Shown here: piece after piece, positions 22,215-31,891 of the stretch
Layout of the letters: each line of letters starts with the position of its first letter
How positions within the stretch are numbered: position 1 is the first letter of the stretch
Assembly (NCBI GenBank): GCA_024114885.1
Contig: CP099427.1
Span: 186,001-250,000, forward strand
Source of the DNA: Septoria linicola
Taxonomy: Eukaryota; Ascomycota; Dothideomycetes; Mycosphaerellales; Mycosphaerellaceae
Direction: 5' to 3'
DNA: 64,000 nucleotides
Program-made: the position numbers and the translations under genes
The notes under the pieces: generated by a model
Seen by the model: the letters and a program-made list of their open reading frames with translations, nothing else
Database searches by the model: none
Told to the model about the DNA's origin: nothing

Positions 22215-23194
22215 ATGCCCTACACGGTACAATCCGGCGACACTTTCTGGTCCATCAGCCAGAAACTCGGCATTTCCCTCCAAGCCCTCGAAGCCGCGAA
22301 CCCAGGCGTAGCGGCCGCAAACCTCCAAGTCGGACAAGTCCTCAATGTTCCCGGTGCTGCTCCTCCAGTAGCTAAATACACCATCGTCTCAGGCGATACT
22401 CTCTGGTCCATTTCGCGGAAAGTCGGAACTTCACTCGGGGCTTTACAAGCCGCGAATCCAGGCATCGATGCGGCGAATTTGCAAATTGGGCAAGTGATTA
22501 CTCTTCCTTCAGGAAGTGGCAGCGGGCAAGCACCAGCACCAGCTCCTCCTAGAAATGGTGGTCCTGTGCCTAGTGGAGGAAACTATGTAGCATATTCCGG
22601 CCCAGCATCGAACTTTCCCGATCCGCGTCTCTGGGCGAACTGGGAGACTCTTTGGGCACAAAACAGTCGATTGATGAAGTTCCACGATTCGGATAGTGAG
22701 ATCGCATTGATTCAGGGTTCGATTAATACAGTTTCTGGAGAGTCGGGAGTGGACAGAAGGGTGATTCTGTGTATTATCGTACAGGAATCCGGAGGAAATG
22801 TTCGTGTTAGGACTGTAAGTCTCTCTCTCCGTGTTTTTCCATCCCCTAGCTCTCCCTCCGCTCACCAACCACCTACTTACTTTGCTTTCTTTCACAGACA
22901 AACAATGGCGTCCGCAACCCGGGCCTAATGCAATCCCACAACGGCGTCGAATTCAACCCCGCCGATCCCGCAGGCAGTATTCTCCAAATGATCCGCGACG
23001 GCACCTCCGGAACACAATTTGGCGATGGATTAAAGCAGTGTTATGCGCGGTATGGGAACTGGTATGAAGCGTTTCGGGCGTATAATTCGGGGAGTGTGAA
23101 TCGCAACGATCTGAATGATCCGGTGAGTGCGACGGCGCATTATGTCAGGGATGCGGCGAATCGGTTGATGGGGCACACGTGGAATGGGATGTGA
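22215..23194 (+). CDS. Two-LysM protein with lytic-transglycosylase/lysozyme-like domain
   Basis: Two exons (22215-22814, 22898-23194), joined across an 83-nt GT-AG intron, encode 298 aa. Residues 3-46 and 54-98 are two LysM repeats of the bacterial YTVxSGDTxWSIS type. A Pro/Gly linker (about 100-125) follows, then a ~170-residue domain with [42 protein letters not shown] and a terminal [14 protein letters not shown]. The E-S-G-G box (Glu191) and later A-Y-N-S-G match SLT-type lytic transglycosylase and goose-lysozyme folds. The intron splits that domain just after the catalytic box. No signal peptide is visible because the first LysM begins at residue 3. A role in peptidoglycan or chitin binding and cleavage is inferred. 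The architecture is bacterial in style although the gene is spliced. Confidence 0.82.
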
Positions 23195-23502
23195 TCGAAT
23201 CAAGGAGGAGGGATGGCAATGTACGCTCCGTGCGAGGGAATTGATGCTGCTATCACCGTCTCTGTTGATTAGAGAGGCATAACGATAAGCAGCGGCGCCA
23301 TCAGCAGCTTGGCTACGGTATTGTAAGTCGGAGACGAGTGCAAAAATAGCAATCTGGGCGATGTGCTATCGAAGTGTTGTGAAGGCATGCAACTCTTTCG
23401 TCCTGGTAGCTCGTCGTGTGCTCTGTCGTACTGGCTGGCTGGCTGTCTGTCTTTCACATCGATTCCCAGGTCTGAAGATAGATTTTTAGCCTGCGACCTT
23501 GA
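23195..23502. other. Convergent spacer
   Basis: This 308-bp spacer separates the LysM gene (+) from the Lys-rich protein gene (-). It should hold the 3' ends of both. A run of ggctggctggctgtctgtctttc near 23430-23452 is a short imperfect 4-nt repeat. Confidence 0.5.
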
Positions 23503-24174
23503 TCATACCTGGCTTTGCAGGCTCAAGGTCGGACTACTGCTGTTCCGGCTCCTGCACAGCGCCTTCGTCCCGATCATCGCGCCTGATTCGCAGGGTTGCT
23601 CGACCTCAGCCTTCTCAGCCTGCTCCTCATCCTTCTCACCCCTATCCCTCTTCCCACCCCTCTCCCTCTCCACTGCCTTCTCTCTCTCAACCTTCCTCGC
23701 ACCCCTGCCCTCCGCCCTCTCCCTCTCAACAACCCTCATCACACTCTCTCCCAACGCCACTCTTTGCTCTCTTACCTTATCATTCGGCCTCCACATCGAA
23801 CTAGCATTCCCAGGACTGTTAGGTGGCAACCACCCTGACATGTCGAAGAAATCGTCTAGGATTTCTGCTTGAGAGATTCTAGGCTGTTTGTCCTTTCCTC
23901 TCGAAGTCTGTTTCGGTTTAGGTGATTTGGCCTTGGGTTTGATCGTGGTGGACTTCTTCTTCTTCTTTGGCGGAAGCTGGGAGTCGTCATGTCCGTCGGT
24001 GGGATCTGCTTTAGCTCGAGAGCGCTTTTTCGATGGTAGAGGAGGTTTGCTGGCTGAGTTTGTGTCGATGGCTTTTGTGATTTTCAGTTTGAGCATGGTC
24101 TGACCAGTCTCGTCCTTTGTGCCTTTGGACTCCTGTGGAGCCGTGGTACTCGGGTCTGTGGTGTCTGTAGACAT
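23503..24174 (-). CDS. Lys/Arg-rich, probably nuclear hypothetical protein
   Basis: A single-exon frame of 223 aa. The N-terminal third has a short hydrophobic/basic box (MLKLKITKAI), and residues 45-95 are very basic with KKRSR, PPKKKKK and KPKAKSPKPK runs that look like nuclear-localisation signals. A small conserved-looking patch follows: ISQAEILDDFFDMSGWLPPN. The last 80 residues are a charged E/R-rich helix (ERERAEGRGARKVEREKAVERERGGKRDRGEK), encoded by a pyrimidine-rich strand (23630-23760). No family is recognised. The function is unknown; a chromatin or RNA-associated role is a guess from composition. An intron that changes the C-terminus cannot be ruled out. Confidence 0.55.
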   Translation of the reverse strand: MSTDTTDPSTTAPQESKGTKDETGQTMLKLKITKAIDTNSASKPPLPSKKRSRAKADPTDGHDDSQLPPKKKKKSTTIKPKAKSPKPKQTSRGKDKQPRISQAEILDDFFDMSGWLPPNSPGNASSMWRPNDKVREQRVALGESVMRVVERERAEGRGARKVEREKAVERERGGKRDRGEKDEEQAEKAEVEQPCESGAMIGTKALCRSRNSSSPTLSLQSQV

Positions 24175-24240
24175 CTCGTGAGAGGAACGTGGTCCGTGGA
24201 GATCTTGCTATGCTTCTGAGTGGGCGAAGTTTTAGGTAAG

Positions 24241-24336
24241 TGGTCTGGGTGTTGGTGTGTTTGCAAGAGTGGATTGCGAGGGCCGAAGGATTCTGCTTTT
24301 GTGCTCATGTGAGGGTCAGAAGTGAATAGCAATGCC
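24241..24336. repeat. Diverged direct repeat, copy A
   Basis: This is about 96 bp, starting at tggtctggg and ending at tgaatagcaatgcc. It aligns with copy B (24923-25026) with scattered substitutions and short gaps. The best block, 22 nt at the right end (gtcagaagtgaatagcaatgcc), differs by a single base. It lies 67-162 bp upstream of the minus-strand gene start at 24174, so it may include that promoter. Confidence 0.65.
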
Positions 24337-24637
24337 GTTCGCTCATAGTGCTCACATGCTGTCGCATGGGCGCTGCCGATTCAGTTCCGGACGTCCTCTG
24401 CTCGATCGAAGCTCACGTCAAGTATCCAGTGAACATGAGCTCCCGACACACCCCAGACTTCGACCATTGCCTTCATCGTCCCATTCCCACGCAGTACACC
24501 AGCGGCCTCCCCTCCTTACCCAATGCCTCACCCTTTCTGCACACGTCACGTACATAGACACCGCATCGCCGTCAACTATCACAACCAACAGCCCTCGTGG
24601 CGCAAAGGTAGCGCGCTCATCGCATGAGGCATTCTTG

Positions 24638-24666
24638 TTTGGGGGTGGGAGGAAGTCCTCCTGTCC
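24638..24666 (-). repeat. Dispersed repeat core, inverted copy
   Basis: On the minus strand this reads ggacaggaggacttcctccc followed by acccccaaa, nearly identical over 28-29 nt to the start of the repeat unit at 31551. The core ggagga-ct-tcctcc is a perfect 6-bp inverted repeat with a 2-nt centre. Confidence 0.7.
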
Positions 24667-24922
24667 TGTTAGGGCGTGGCCTTCTCCGTGGTGGCGGTTG
24701 TATCATTGCTACTGCCACGCTCAGGTGCAATGTGAGTAAGAGGTTCTACGTTCGAAGCGTAGCGAGGGCGATCTTTTTGCTCTTGCTGAGACAGTGGTAG
24801 GAGATGAGGTGGCTGAGGACACCGTACGCCGTGGGGTTGCAAGGATAGAAAAGACTGTCGAAACCTCATATCAAAGTTGGTGTTGTCTGTGTCGTATCGA
24901 TACTATGCCCACAATGAGGTAT

Positions 24923-25026
24923 GTGGTCTGAATATTGGTATTGATGTGTTCTCAAGGAGCACTGGATAGCGAGGCTGAAGATCTTTGCTTGCGTTCAGGT
25001 GCGAGTCAGAAGTGAATCGCAATGCC
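24923..25026. repeat. Diverged direct repeat, copy B
   Basis: This is about 104 bp, the partner of 24241-24336 in the same orientation roughly 680 bp away. The left end (tggtctgaatattgg) and right end (gtcagaagtgaatcgcaatgcc) match best. I see no duplicated coding sequence next to it. Confidence 0.65.
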
Positions 25027-25482
25027 ACTCACCCCATGCGCGGAAGAAGTGACGATATTGGCTTCGAAAGCGCCCTCAGAAGTGTCTCTCCAGGAATCAA
25101 AGTGAGATCCAAGATGCCCAGGTGCGAGCGACGGAGCTTGACTGAAGTGACGCGAAGCGGAGCGAAGACCACTCTCCGGAGCTGTGCATGGTGAAGGATG
25201 TTCACCTCTCACGGATCTTGTAAGTCTTCACAGAGGCCTCTCCGAGAGCCGAGGCGGGGCTTTCAATGATCAGCTGCGCTCGGAAAGGCTTGGACACAAC
25301 GGCGTCAGGCGGAGAGAAGGCTATTATTGGGCTTGTCCACTGTGGTCGCGCGAAACGAGGGTTTTCAGCAGCTGAGAGCGACCGCAATATCAGGAGGTGA
25401 GGCGGAAGAGATCGAATACGACCACGATCTTTGCTCTTCGTGTCAGCGCTACGTAGGCTTGGGTATCAATGTGCCCTCCAGT

Positions 25483-26301
25483 CTATCCCTGCGCCGAGTC
25501 GCGCTTCAGTGTGTACGGCTTCTTCGATGGCGTAGCCGGGAACGACATTTTCGGGAACACTCTCGCCATGAACGCCTGCTGCAGCACCCGATACGCCTGA
25601 TCCTCAGCGACACCTTGGAGATCGAGGACGACCGCTTCGTCGCTGTACTCTGGTTTTCCTGCCCAGTCGAAACCATGTCCTGAAAGTCGGGGAGTTTCGT
25701 CGAAGCCGATGATGACATTTGGTTTCCTGATCTGAGAAGGTTCTGCGTCAGATCTTCTTGCCCAGTGTAATGCTTAAAAACTTACCATCTCGCAGAACTT
25801 TCGCAGAAACTCTTCAGAACCAGGGAATCCTGTGAACATGATGTTCCGCTGTCCTCTTTTCACACGTTCTTCGATCGAGACGAGAATCATCTCGACTAAG
25901 AAATCGCATGGTAGGCGCTCACGACTCTTCATGTACTCGTCAAGGGCAGTCGGGTGTATACGTCCCAGCCTCGTCAACAGGTACTCGGGCATTCTTTCCG
26001 TATCCCAAGAGCCGTTCGACCGGCGAAACGAGAGAATGTTACGATATGTGGCTGCAAGGAATGCTTTGATGTAGAACGTGTGCCAATTGCCAAGGTCGCT
26101 CACGAAGCGCTCGAGTATTGTAATGTGCATTAGTTTGTGAGAGAATGCCACGATGAGCCCGAGTTGCTGTGGCTCTGGTGCCTCAATGCGTGGTAGCATC
26201 GATCCTGATGAACTGGGCGTGGAGATGGGTTGCTGTCGCTGGAGGTCTATTGGTAGATGATAGTATTGCTCCGCGTCTCCATTGGTGTTTGGTGTATCCA
26301 T
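25483..26301 (-). CDS. Hypothetical protein with faint nucleotide-kinase-like segment
   Basis: Two exons (26301-25786, then 25731-25483) are joined across a 54-nt intron with a GTAAGT donor, giving 254 aa. I chose the ATG at 26301. The frame is open up to 26475, but that overlaps the end of the dehydratase gene, so a longer N-terminus or an upstream exon is possible. Residues 1-60 are disordered. A segment SRERLPCDFLVEMILVSIEERVKRGQRNIMFTGFPGSEEFLRKFCEMIRKPNVIIGFDET recalls the middle of adenylate/UMP kinases, where a D-G-F-P-R motif precedes the strand ending in a V-x-x-x-D-x. The P-loop GxPGxGK is absent, so catalysis is unlikely. This relation is tentative and no function is proposed. Confidence 0.55.
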
Positions 26302-26444
26302 ATCTGCTTGTAATACGTCGGTATTGCTGATGTTGTCAGAGACAAAAAGCGTCGGAACCAGTGATGCAGCTGCCGCGAGTAGGCTTCTGCAGGAAATCTC
26401 GATGGGCCTGTCTTCGAGCTTGCCGACGTGGTACTGGCACCTGC

Positions 26445-27515
26445 CTACGAGACGTGGGCATATTCCTTCCTCCACTGCTCGATGATGTCGGTTGAAATGT
26501 TTGAACCTCCGCAGACCACGATGACGACTTTCTCATCAGGTCTTGGGATCCTGCTTAACGCCTTCTGCAGTCGATCCCCGTAGCATAGCGCTGTGTTGAC
26601 GCCGCATGCCGCCTCGACCAGGATGTTCTCATCGTCAAACAATTTCCAGCAACCCATAGCGGCTTCAGCATCACTCAAAACCACGTTCCGTATCTTGCCA
26701 CTCTTGACACCCTGCGAAGCGAGCTCCCAAGTCCTGTCACCAACCCTCCTGGCACCCAAACTCGTGGCAATCGATGTGATTGCAGGTAGCGTGATCAGCT
26801 CTCCGGCGTCCACGCTCTTGGCTAGTGCGTCAGCACCCTCTGTCTCAACAACGACCACTCTCGTATCGCTCCATGCGTCACCTTGCTTCTGTACGCCTTG
26901 CACGACGCCGCAGAAGAGTCCACCACCGCCGGCTGAGCAGATGACCCAGTCAGGCACCTCACCACCAGGCATCTGCTTCCTCACCTCATCGATCATAGAG
27001 CTGTGGCCCTCCCAGATGTCTGGGTGATCGAATGGATGTACTCCGACCGCATCCTCACCTCTCTCCTCCGCTGCTCGCCTCATCACAACTTCCCTCATGT
27101 AGCTATCTGCCTCTTTCCAGCTCGCGCCTTCTTGAATGACCTCACTTGCTCCCGCCTGCTTGATTTTCTCGATCATGCGCGCCTTCGTGCTGTGCGGAAC
27201 AACGACTGTGCACGGTCTTTCCACGAATTGGGCAGCCAGAACAGCAGCAAGTCCAGCGTTTCCGCCGGACGAAGAGAAGAAGTGCACTTTTTCGGGTGTT
27301 CTGGAGGCACGATAGGCGTTGAGGACAAAGTTGCCCAGTCCGCGGATCTTGAAGGAACCGGAAGGCTGGAGATGCTCGAGTTTGAGGAAGACCCGGCAGC
27401 CTGCTGCTTGAGACAGTTTGGCGCTTTCGATGAGAGGTGTTTCCCGCCATGGTTTGTCGGTGGGTGGAGAGCCGGCGTGGCTCTGCGTGCTGTGAGGGAG
27501 TGAGGGGCCTGTCAT
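26445..27515 (-). CDS. L-serine/threonine dehydratase-like PLP enzyme
   Basis: 356 aa from the ATG at 27515. The frame is open 24 codons further, but those residues add nothing family-like. Fold-type II PLP enzyme: SGSFKIRG holds the Schiff-base lysine (Lys56), SSSGGNAGLAAVLAA follows as the substrate loop, and CSAGGGGLFCG is the Gly-rich phosphate-cradle loop. Length and spacing fit catabolic L-serine dehydratase (yeast Cha1 type), which deaminates L-serine to pyruvate and often also L-threonine to 2-oxobutanoate. No C-terminal ACT domain is present, which argues against biosynthetic threonine deaminase. It lies head-to-tail with the 25.5-kb gene, about 140 bp apart. Confidence 0.88.
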   Translation of the reverse strand: MTGPSLPHSTQSHAGSPPTDKPWRETPLIESAKLSQAAGCRVFLKLEHLQPSGSFKIRGLGNFVLNAYRASRTPEKVHFFSSSGGNAGLAAVLAAQFVERPCTVVVPHSTKARMIEKIKQAGASEVIQEGASWKEADSYMREVVMRRAAEERGEDAVGVHPFDHPDIWEGHSSMIDEVRKQMPGGEVPDWVICSAGGGGLFCGVVQGVQKQGDAWSDTRVVVVETEGADALAKSVDAGELITLPAITSIATSLGARRVGDRTWELASQGVKSGKIRNVVLSDAEAAMGCWKLFDDENILVEAACGVNTALCYGDRLQKALSRIPRPDEKVVIVVCGGSNISTDIIEQWRKEYAHVS

Positions 27516-28362
27516 TGTTTCCTGCGGCGTCAATATCCAACTAGGAGTATCAGAATGGGAGAGGAAGAATAAGTAGGGAAATGGCAAAAATAATGAATCA
27601 ATGGTTCGGACTTATCTGTCCGGCTTTGGAGCGCATCTGTAGTGTGTAGGGCGCCATCATTAGATTGTTGTTCCTTCGGCTTCCACGACTCTCTCATCAT
27701 CCTTAAAATCATCATGTGCGTGAACGGATCCACTCGCGATGTTGTGTGAAATGTGTTCGATGGAGGAGATCGTCGCTGCCTCACATTCTTCCCGATGTTG
27801 TTCCACCGTGTCTCCTCTTTCTCTCTTTGTTGGTCTTGGCTGACCAACGCGACTCCCTCTACTGACAAAACAATAACGTGATAGCGATAACGCCACCTAC
27901 AGTCCTTCAGTACTTCAAGCAGCACAGTCTTTCCCGACTTTCATAACAAGTGTCCGCAGACAGCACAAAATCCGACGATTCTGGTGACTCCTCCATAGCA
28001 AAAAGCCGTACATTTCCTCAGAAGCCATGCTTTAAAGCCGCCAACGGTAGGTTACCCACGCTACAGTCATGTCCAAGATGTGGACTCGCCTCTCTGCTGC
28101 ACGCTCGAGAACTGCCATCACTTCAGCTTGCCGTGCGCCTGACGGTCAAGTTGCCTCTCGGATTGAGCCCCGTCCGCTGCGGCACCTAAGCTATGCTATC
28201 GCTTGCAGATCCTCTTCATCGCTCTCAGAAGCACGTCGCAAGACAGCATGTTACCGACAGCTGGACTGAGAGCAAGAGAGACTTCTGAGGGTCAATACAG
28301 ATCAACAAAGTGCCAATGCGCGAGAAAAAGCAGAGCTATGGGCATCCCACTTTCGCCCAACT
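27516..28362. other. Intergenic region upstream of the dehydratase gene
   Basis: This contains the presumed promoter of the dehydratase gene. Frames of up to 131 codons on the minus strand (27530-27925) are not recognisable. Weak coding-like sequence may continue from the pseudogene at 28363 into 28069-28362. Confidence 0.45.
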
Positions 28363-29587
28363 ATGTCAGCGATGGACCGGCAAATAGAGCAGGAGCTCCA
28401 GGATAGCGCGAATCGACCCATCAACATTCTCCGGCGAAGTATCGAAGCTGGTCATGCTTCATCGCACGGTCTACGCCTGTGTCTGAAGGCACAATTTGAT
28501 GATCAACGGAGATATTCGCGTGCCGCTCGGCCTAAGGTCCACGAAGGTCAGCGAGAGGATCAGCTCGCTCGCACATATCTAACGTACCTGCTGCAAGACC
28601 CGGAACAATGGACCGAATTCCTCCGTCGAGAAACAGATACCGTTGATGATCTCTGCTACTTTGCTGTGATTGAGGGCCTACAAGACTCCGTCCTGCAGTG
28701 GTTACAGGTGCCTCTGAAGGATCGTAGCCACCCCTGGCGCACCAACGTGGCCAGTAGCATCGGCAAAGCACAATCTTTACTTGATACGACAAACTCGGCA
28801 GATCTTTGCCTGATACTGTATTTCAAGATGGAGGCCATGTTCGGCCAAAGAAGAGTAGAGTAGGCCGATGGGCAGGTCACGTACCACAAGCGGGACGTTG
28901 ACATTCGTCAGGTGATGCTGACAGTAAAGGGACAGCTTCTCAATCCTAAAGAAATCCACGGCTGCTGGCGCCCTGACCCGGCACTTTTTGATCAGTTCTT
29001 GCGTAGTTACGAGGCTGTCGATGTCATCGCAGGCCGTGAGCCGCATGAGGAGAAGGCTTGGCAGCTAGCAAGACTAAAATGTATCACCCCGTGGATATGA
29101 AGAAGGGCCGGCTATCAAGATTTTGCAGCAGTTCGCTGAGAGGGGTCTCGATGCGATCATACCACCTAAAGGCTTTACCGCTCGAACCAAAGACGAAGCT
29201 AGCATTTCCAGGACAGTGTATAGATTCATCAGACGGACTGCAGATATTGCAGAGGCGAAAGGAAGTTCAGCAGATGCACAATGAATCCTCGACACATTCA
29301 AGGAAGAATACATCAAGGGCGGATCTATCCCCTTAGCACTCGCTGAAGGACAATTTCGAGCGCTAGGCAAAAACCCCACCAGGGTGCAACGACGACTCTT
29401 TGAAGCGGCCACTCGGACTGGACTTCCCTCCTTCGCGAGTCGCCGTAAGTCTGCCAACGTCGAAGTGGCTGCCGATTCCGCTGCTCATGCGGAGGAATTT
29501 CAGAGCATTTTTGGATCTAGCGCCAAAGAAGTGAAGAAGGCTTCACCGCCGCGAGGTTTCGGGTTCGGCGCACATACTCCAGACTGA
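28363..29587 (+). pseudogene. Decayed gene with two stops and a frameshift, family unknown
   Basis: Frame 1 runs from the ATG at 28363 (166 codons) to a TAG at 28861. It then continues in the same frame with protein-like sequence (ADGQVTYHKRDVDIRQVMLT, then a PKEIHGCWRPDPALFDQFLRS block) to a TGA at 29098. From about 29075 the coding look moves to frame 2 (GPAIKILQQFAERGLDAIIP), meets a TGA at 29282, and resumes (ILDTFKEEYIKGGSIPLALAEGQFRALG) to a final stop at 29585. Read through, this gives about 400 residues with a Gly/Phe-rich end. I see no GT-AG pairs that remove the stops, so decay fits better than introns. The TAG and TGA stops are what C-to-T changes at CAG/CGA would give, as in repeat-induced point mutation, but no second copy is in the window. 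The family is not recognised. Confidence 0.55.
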
Positions 29588-31411
29588 TACATTGCAATAA
29601 GGTCCAGACAAGTGCTAACAACAGTGCCCACAACGAGGAAGCGAGTCATCTATTCGCTAGCAACACATTAGACGCAAGAAACCGCCTCGATCGGTAAACT
29701 ACCGTCCACAGTTGATACGCCGGTGACGAAACTGGTCAACGCTTGCGCTTCAGTCAGATCCTCGTTCGCACACGTTCAGCAGGAATTCTTTTCCCGGACA
29801 CTTTTCCACTCGAAACTTCGCGATGGCTCCACCACATTGAATAATAAATTTCGGCTTGTACACTCATTTGTACGATTGGCTGAGTGGACGTCAATCCGTA
29901 TCAGAAAGGAGCTTCGTCTGACACATGTGCATGGGAGTAAAGGCTGAAAAGAATTGGAAGCGAGGAGATTTGCTCAGAAGGATTTCAATTGATCAAAACT
30001 AAGATAACTATGGAACTCGAATGTATGGCGCTCCTGCCTTCCGCGCCATACCGTGCCTCCCGTCCGCAGTCCGTGGAAGTCCCGCCCTTTGTTAGGGATT
30101 CGAATTGAGGTTGTAGATTGGGCTAGTCGAGTGTCAGATCATGAAACAGCAGAGGGGGGGAACCAGGGGATACTCAGCCAGTTGATCTCTCCCTTGTGGG
30201 AGCCCCGCAAGAGCGTCAAACATAGCCATGCACATTGGCGCGGAAACCGCCACCACGCAGGAGACACTGCTCATTTCGTATCTTCTTCTGGGTCTGTGCG
30301 TGATGGATGTTGTCTTCCTTCACTGACGCCTTTGCTGTCACTGCATGGCTGCCTGCATCGGTATCTGCCTCGGAGCTGGCTGCTTGTCGATCCGGCCTTG
30401 GTGAGTCAGCGGGTTGGCGATGGTGGGAAAAGAAGTCAGATCGTCAACCTGTTTGCCATTGCCACGGCACATGAGTTGTCCATAGGTCGACACTCGAACT
30501 GCCGTCGAGTCACTCGTATCGCCGGAGATCACTGATGTCGAGACATGCCATGTATGTGGCTTGTCAATGAGCTGGTCGATCTTGCCCGTAACGCCAGGTT
30601 GTGTGTCCGGTCGTGAGCCAAAAGCACAGTCGATGATGTGTGCTGCCGGTGTGCCGGTGCACATGCCACATAGCTCGCCACCAGCCTCGTCGTCGAGCTA
30701 CTGACTGATCGTCTCAGAAGCACGCATTGACCACGGCGCGGCTGTCAGCGCCGTCAGTGGTGACCCAGAGCGCGATATGAGTGAGGTATGCTGTCAAGAA
30801 TTCGGCCTGCTGGACACGTGCTTGAGAGTGCCGATTCAGACTTGACTGATGGTGAAACAGTGCTCTGTTATCGCACCTCAGACGGCGTGTGCATGCGATG
30901 CCGGATCTGCTCTGGCGTGGGTGCGTCGCGTGCGGATCATCTGCAGGCATTTCTTCGAACCTCGGTGGGGTGGCATCGGTCCTGGCGCGTGAGAGGTTGT
31001 CGTGGCACTGGAGCCAAGTGCTCCTCGGAGAAGAGGCTTCGACATCGTCTTCTGCTGATGCCGGTGGATTTCTCGTCGTGGCGACTGTCAGCGAGGTGGC
31101 CGATGATCGTCACTTGCGGGGACAGTGCTGGCTCGCCTGACGTCTCGTTCATCGCTCAGTCGATGATTGTCGTACCATGGAGGCGTCCTTCTTTGCCACT
31201 ACCGCCGGACGTCTGGCCTGGCTGGTATTCGCCACTGCGAGGCGGATCTCACCACCCCTCGCGCCGCCCATGCGGACCATGCGAGTCATGCCTTGATTCC
31301 TCGCGGCGGCATATCTGTCGGCTAGGAGATCAACTCCAAGCCTACCGGCCGCTATAACCACCCGCGCGGGCGATCGTAACTCGACATGGAGTTGTGAAAA
31401 TTTAAAAGAGA
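29588..31411. other. Intergenic region, no gene supported
   Basis: From 29588 to 31411 there are many short frames (the longest is 189 codons at 30788-31357) without domains. The second half is GC-rich. I looked for spliced genes on both strands and found none I can support. An old transposon relic is possible but no terminal repeats or transposase motifs were seen. Confidence 0.4.
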
Positions 31412-31519
31412 GACAGGAGGACTTCCTCCCACCTCAAAAGGTTGAAATTGACAGTCTCGAGGTTGAATCGCCACACCCTCTGCACGCTCGTCACAGCGCC
31501 GAGCAGGTGTGTTGAAGAA
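31412..31519 (+). repeat. Dispersed repeat, tandem copy 1
   Basis: This unit of about 108 bp starts gacaggaggacttcctccca. It continues with a gacagtctcg block, cacaccctctgcacgctcgt, and ends gtgtgttgaagaa. It aligns along its length with copy 2 (31551-31651). The short palindromic core ggaggacttcctcc sits at its start. Confidence 0.75.
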
Positions 31520-31550
31520 CTCGAAATCGAGTTTTGGTTTAAAGAAGAAG

Positions 31551-31651
31551 GACAGGAGGACTTCCTCCCACCCCAAAATTGATATTGACAGTCTCGGAAT
31601 GAACACACCCTCAGCACGCTTGTCAATGCGTCGAACAAGTGTGTTGAAGAA
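31551..31651 (+). repeat. Dispersed repeat, tandem copy 2
   Basis: This unit of about 101 bp is in the same orientation and 139 bp after the start of copy 1, with a 31-bp spacer. Shared blocks are gacaggaggacttcctccca, tgacagtctcg, acaccct-cagcacgct, and a-gtgtgttgaagaa. The copies have diverged with small indels. Its first 28 nt recur inverted at 24638-24666. Confidence 0.75.
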
Positions 31652-31891
31652 AGGAAGAGAAGGGGAGAGAAGAGAAATTTGATGTTTTGATGCTCGGATA
31701 CGCTAGCGCGGATTGGCGCGCATGTGTGCGTGAAGTCGCGCCTGCCATGTTGGAGTTTCACGGCGCTGTTCAATAACGCGTCTGCACTTCAGAGATCGCC
31801 TTCGCAGATCTGCGACTTCACGTGTCGAAAAGGCTCTCAGTAATGCAATGTTCATAGATTTCCTCCCCTCAACGTGCTCCTTTTCACCACC
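31652..31891. other. Spacer between the repeat pair and the cyclase 3' end
   Basis: An A/G-rich run (gaaaggaagagaaggggagagaagagaaa, about 31649-31677) directly follows repeat copy 2. The rest is the probable 3' flank of the muconate cyclase gene. No gene seen. Confidence 0.45.

Larger units (their letters stand above)
24175..25482. other. Intergenic region with repeats
   Basis: Upstream of the Lys-rich protein gene, this region holds a diverged direct duplication (24241-24336 and 24923-25026) and, between the copies, one inverted copy of the dispersed repeat core (24638-24666). The remaining short frames show no domain. Confidence 0.5.

Noticed and set aside
21869..22375. 168-codon plus-strand frame upstream of and into the LysM gene
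   Set aside because: It overlaps the LysM coding start in a different frame, has no domain, and the first ~330 bases look like a leader region.
30788..31357. 189-codon plus-strand frame in the GC-rich gap
   Set aside because: High GC makes long chance frames likely, and the Arg/Ser/Cys-rich translation resembles nothing known.
31402..31773. 123-codon minus-strand frame spanning the tandem repeats
   Set aside because: The apparent internal protein repeat comes from the DNA repeat itself; no start context, domain or homology supports a gene.
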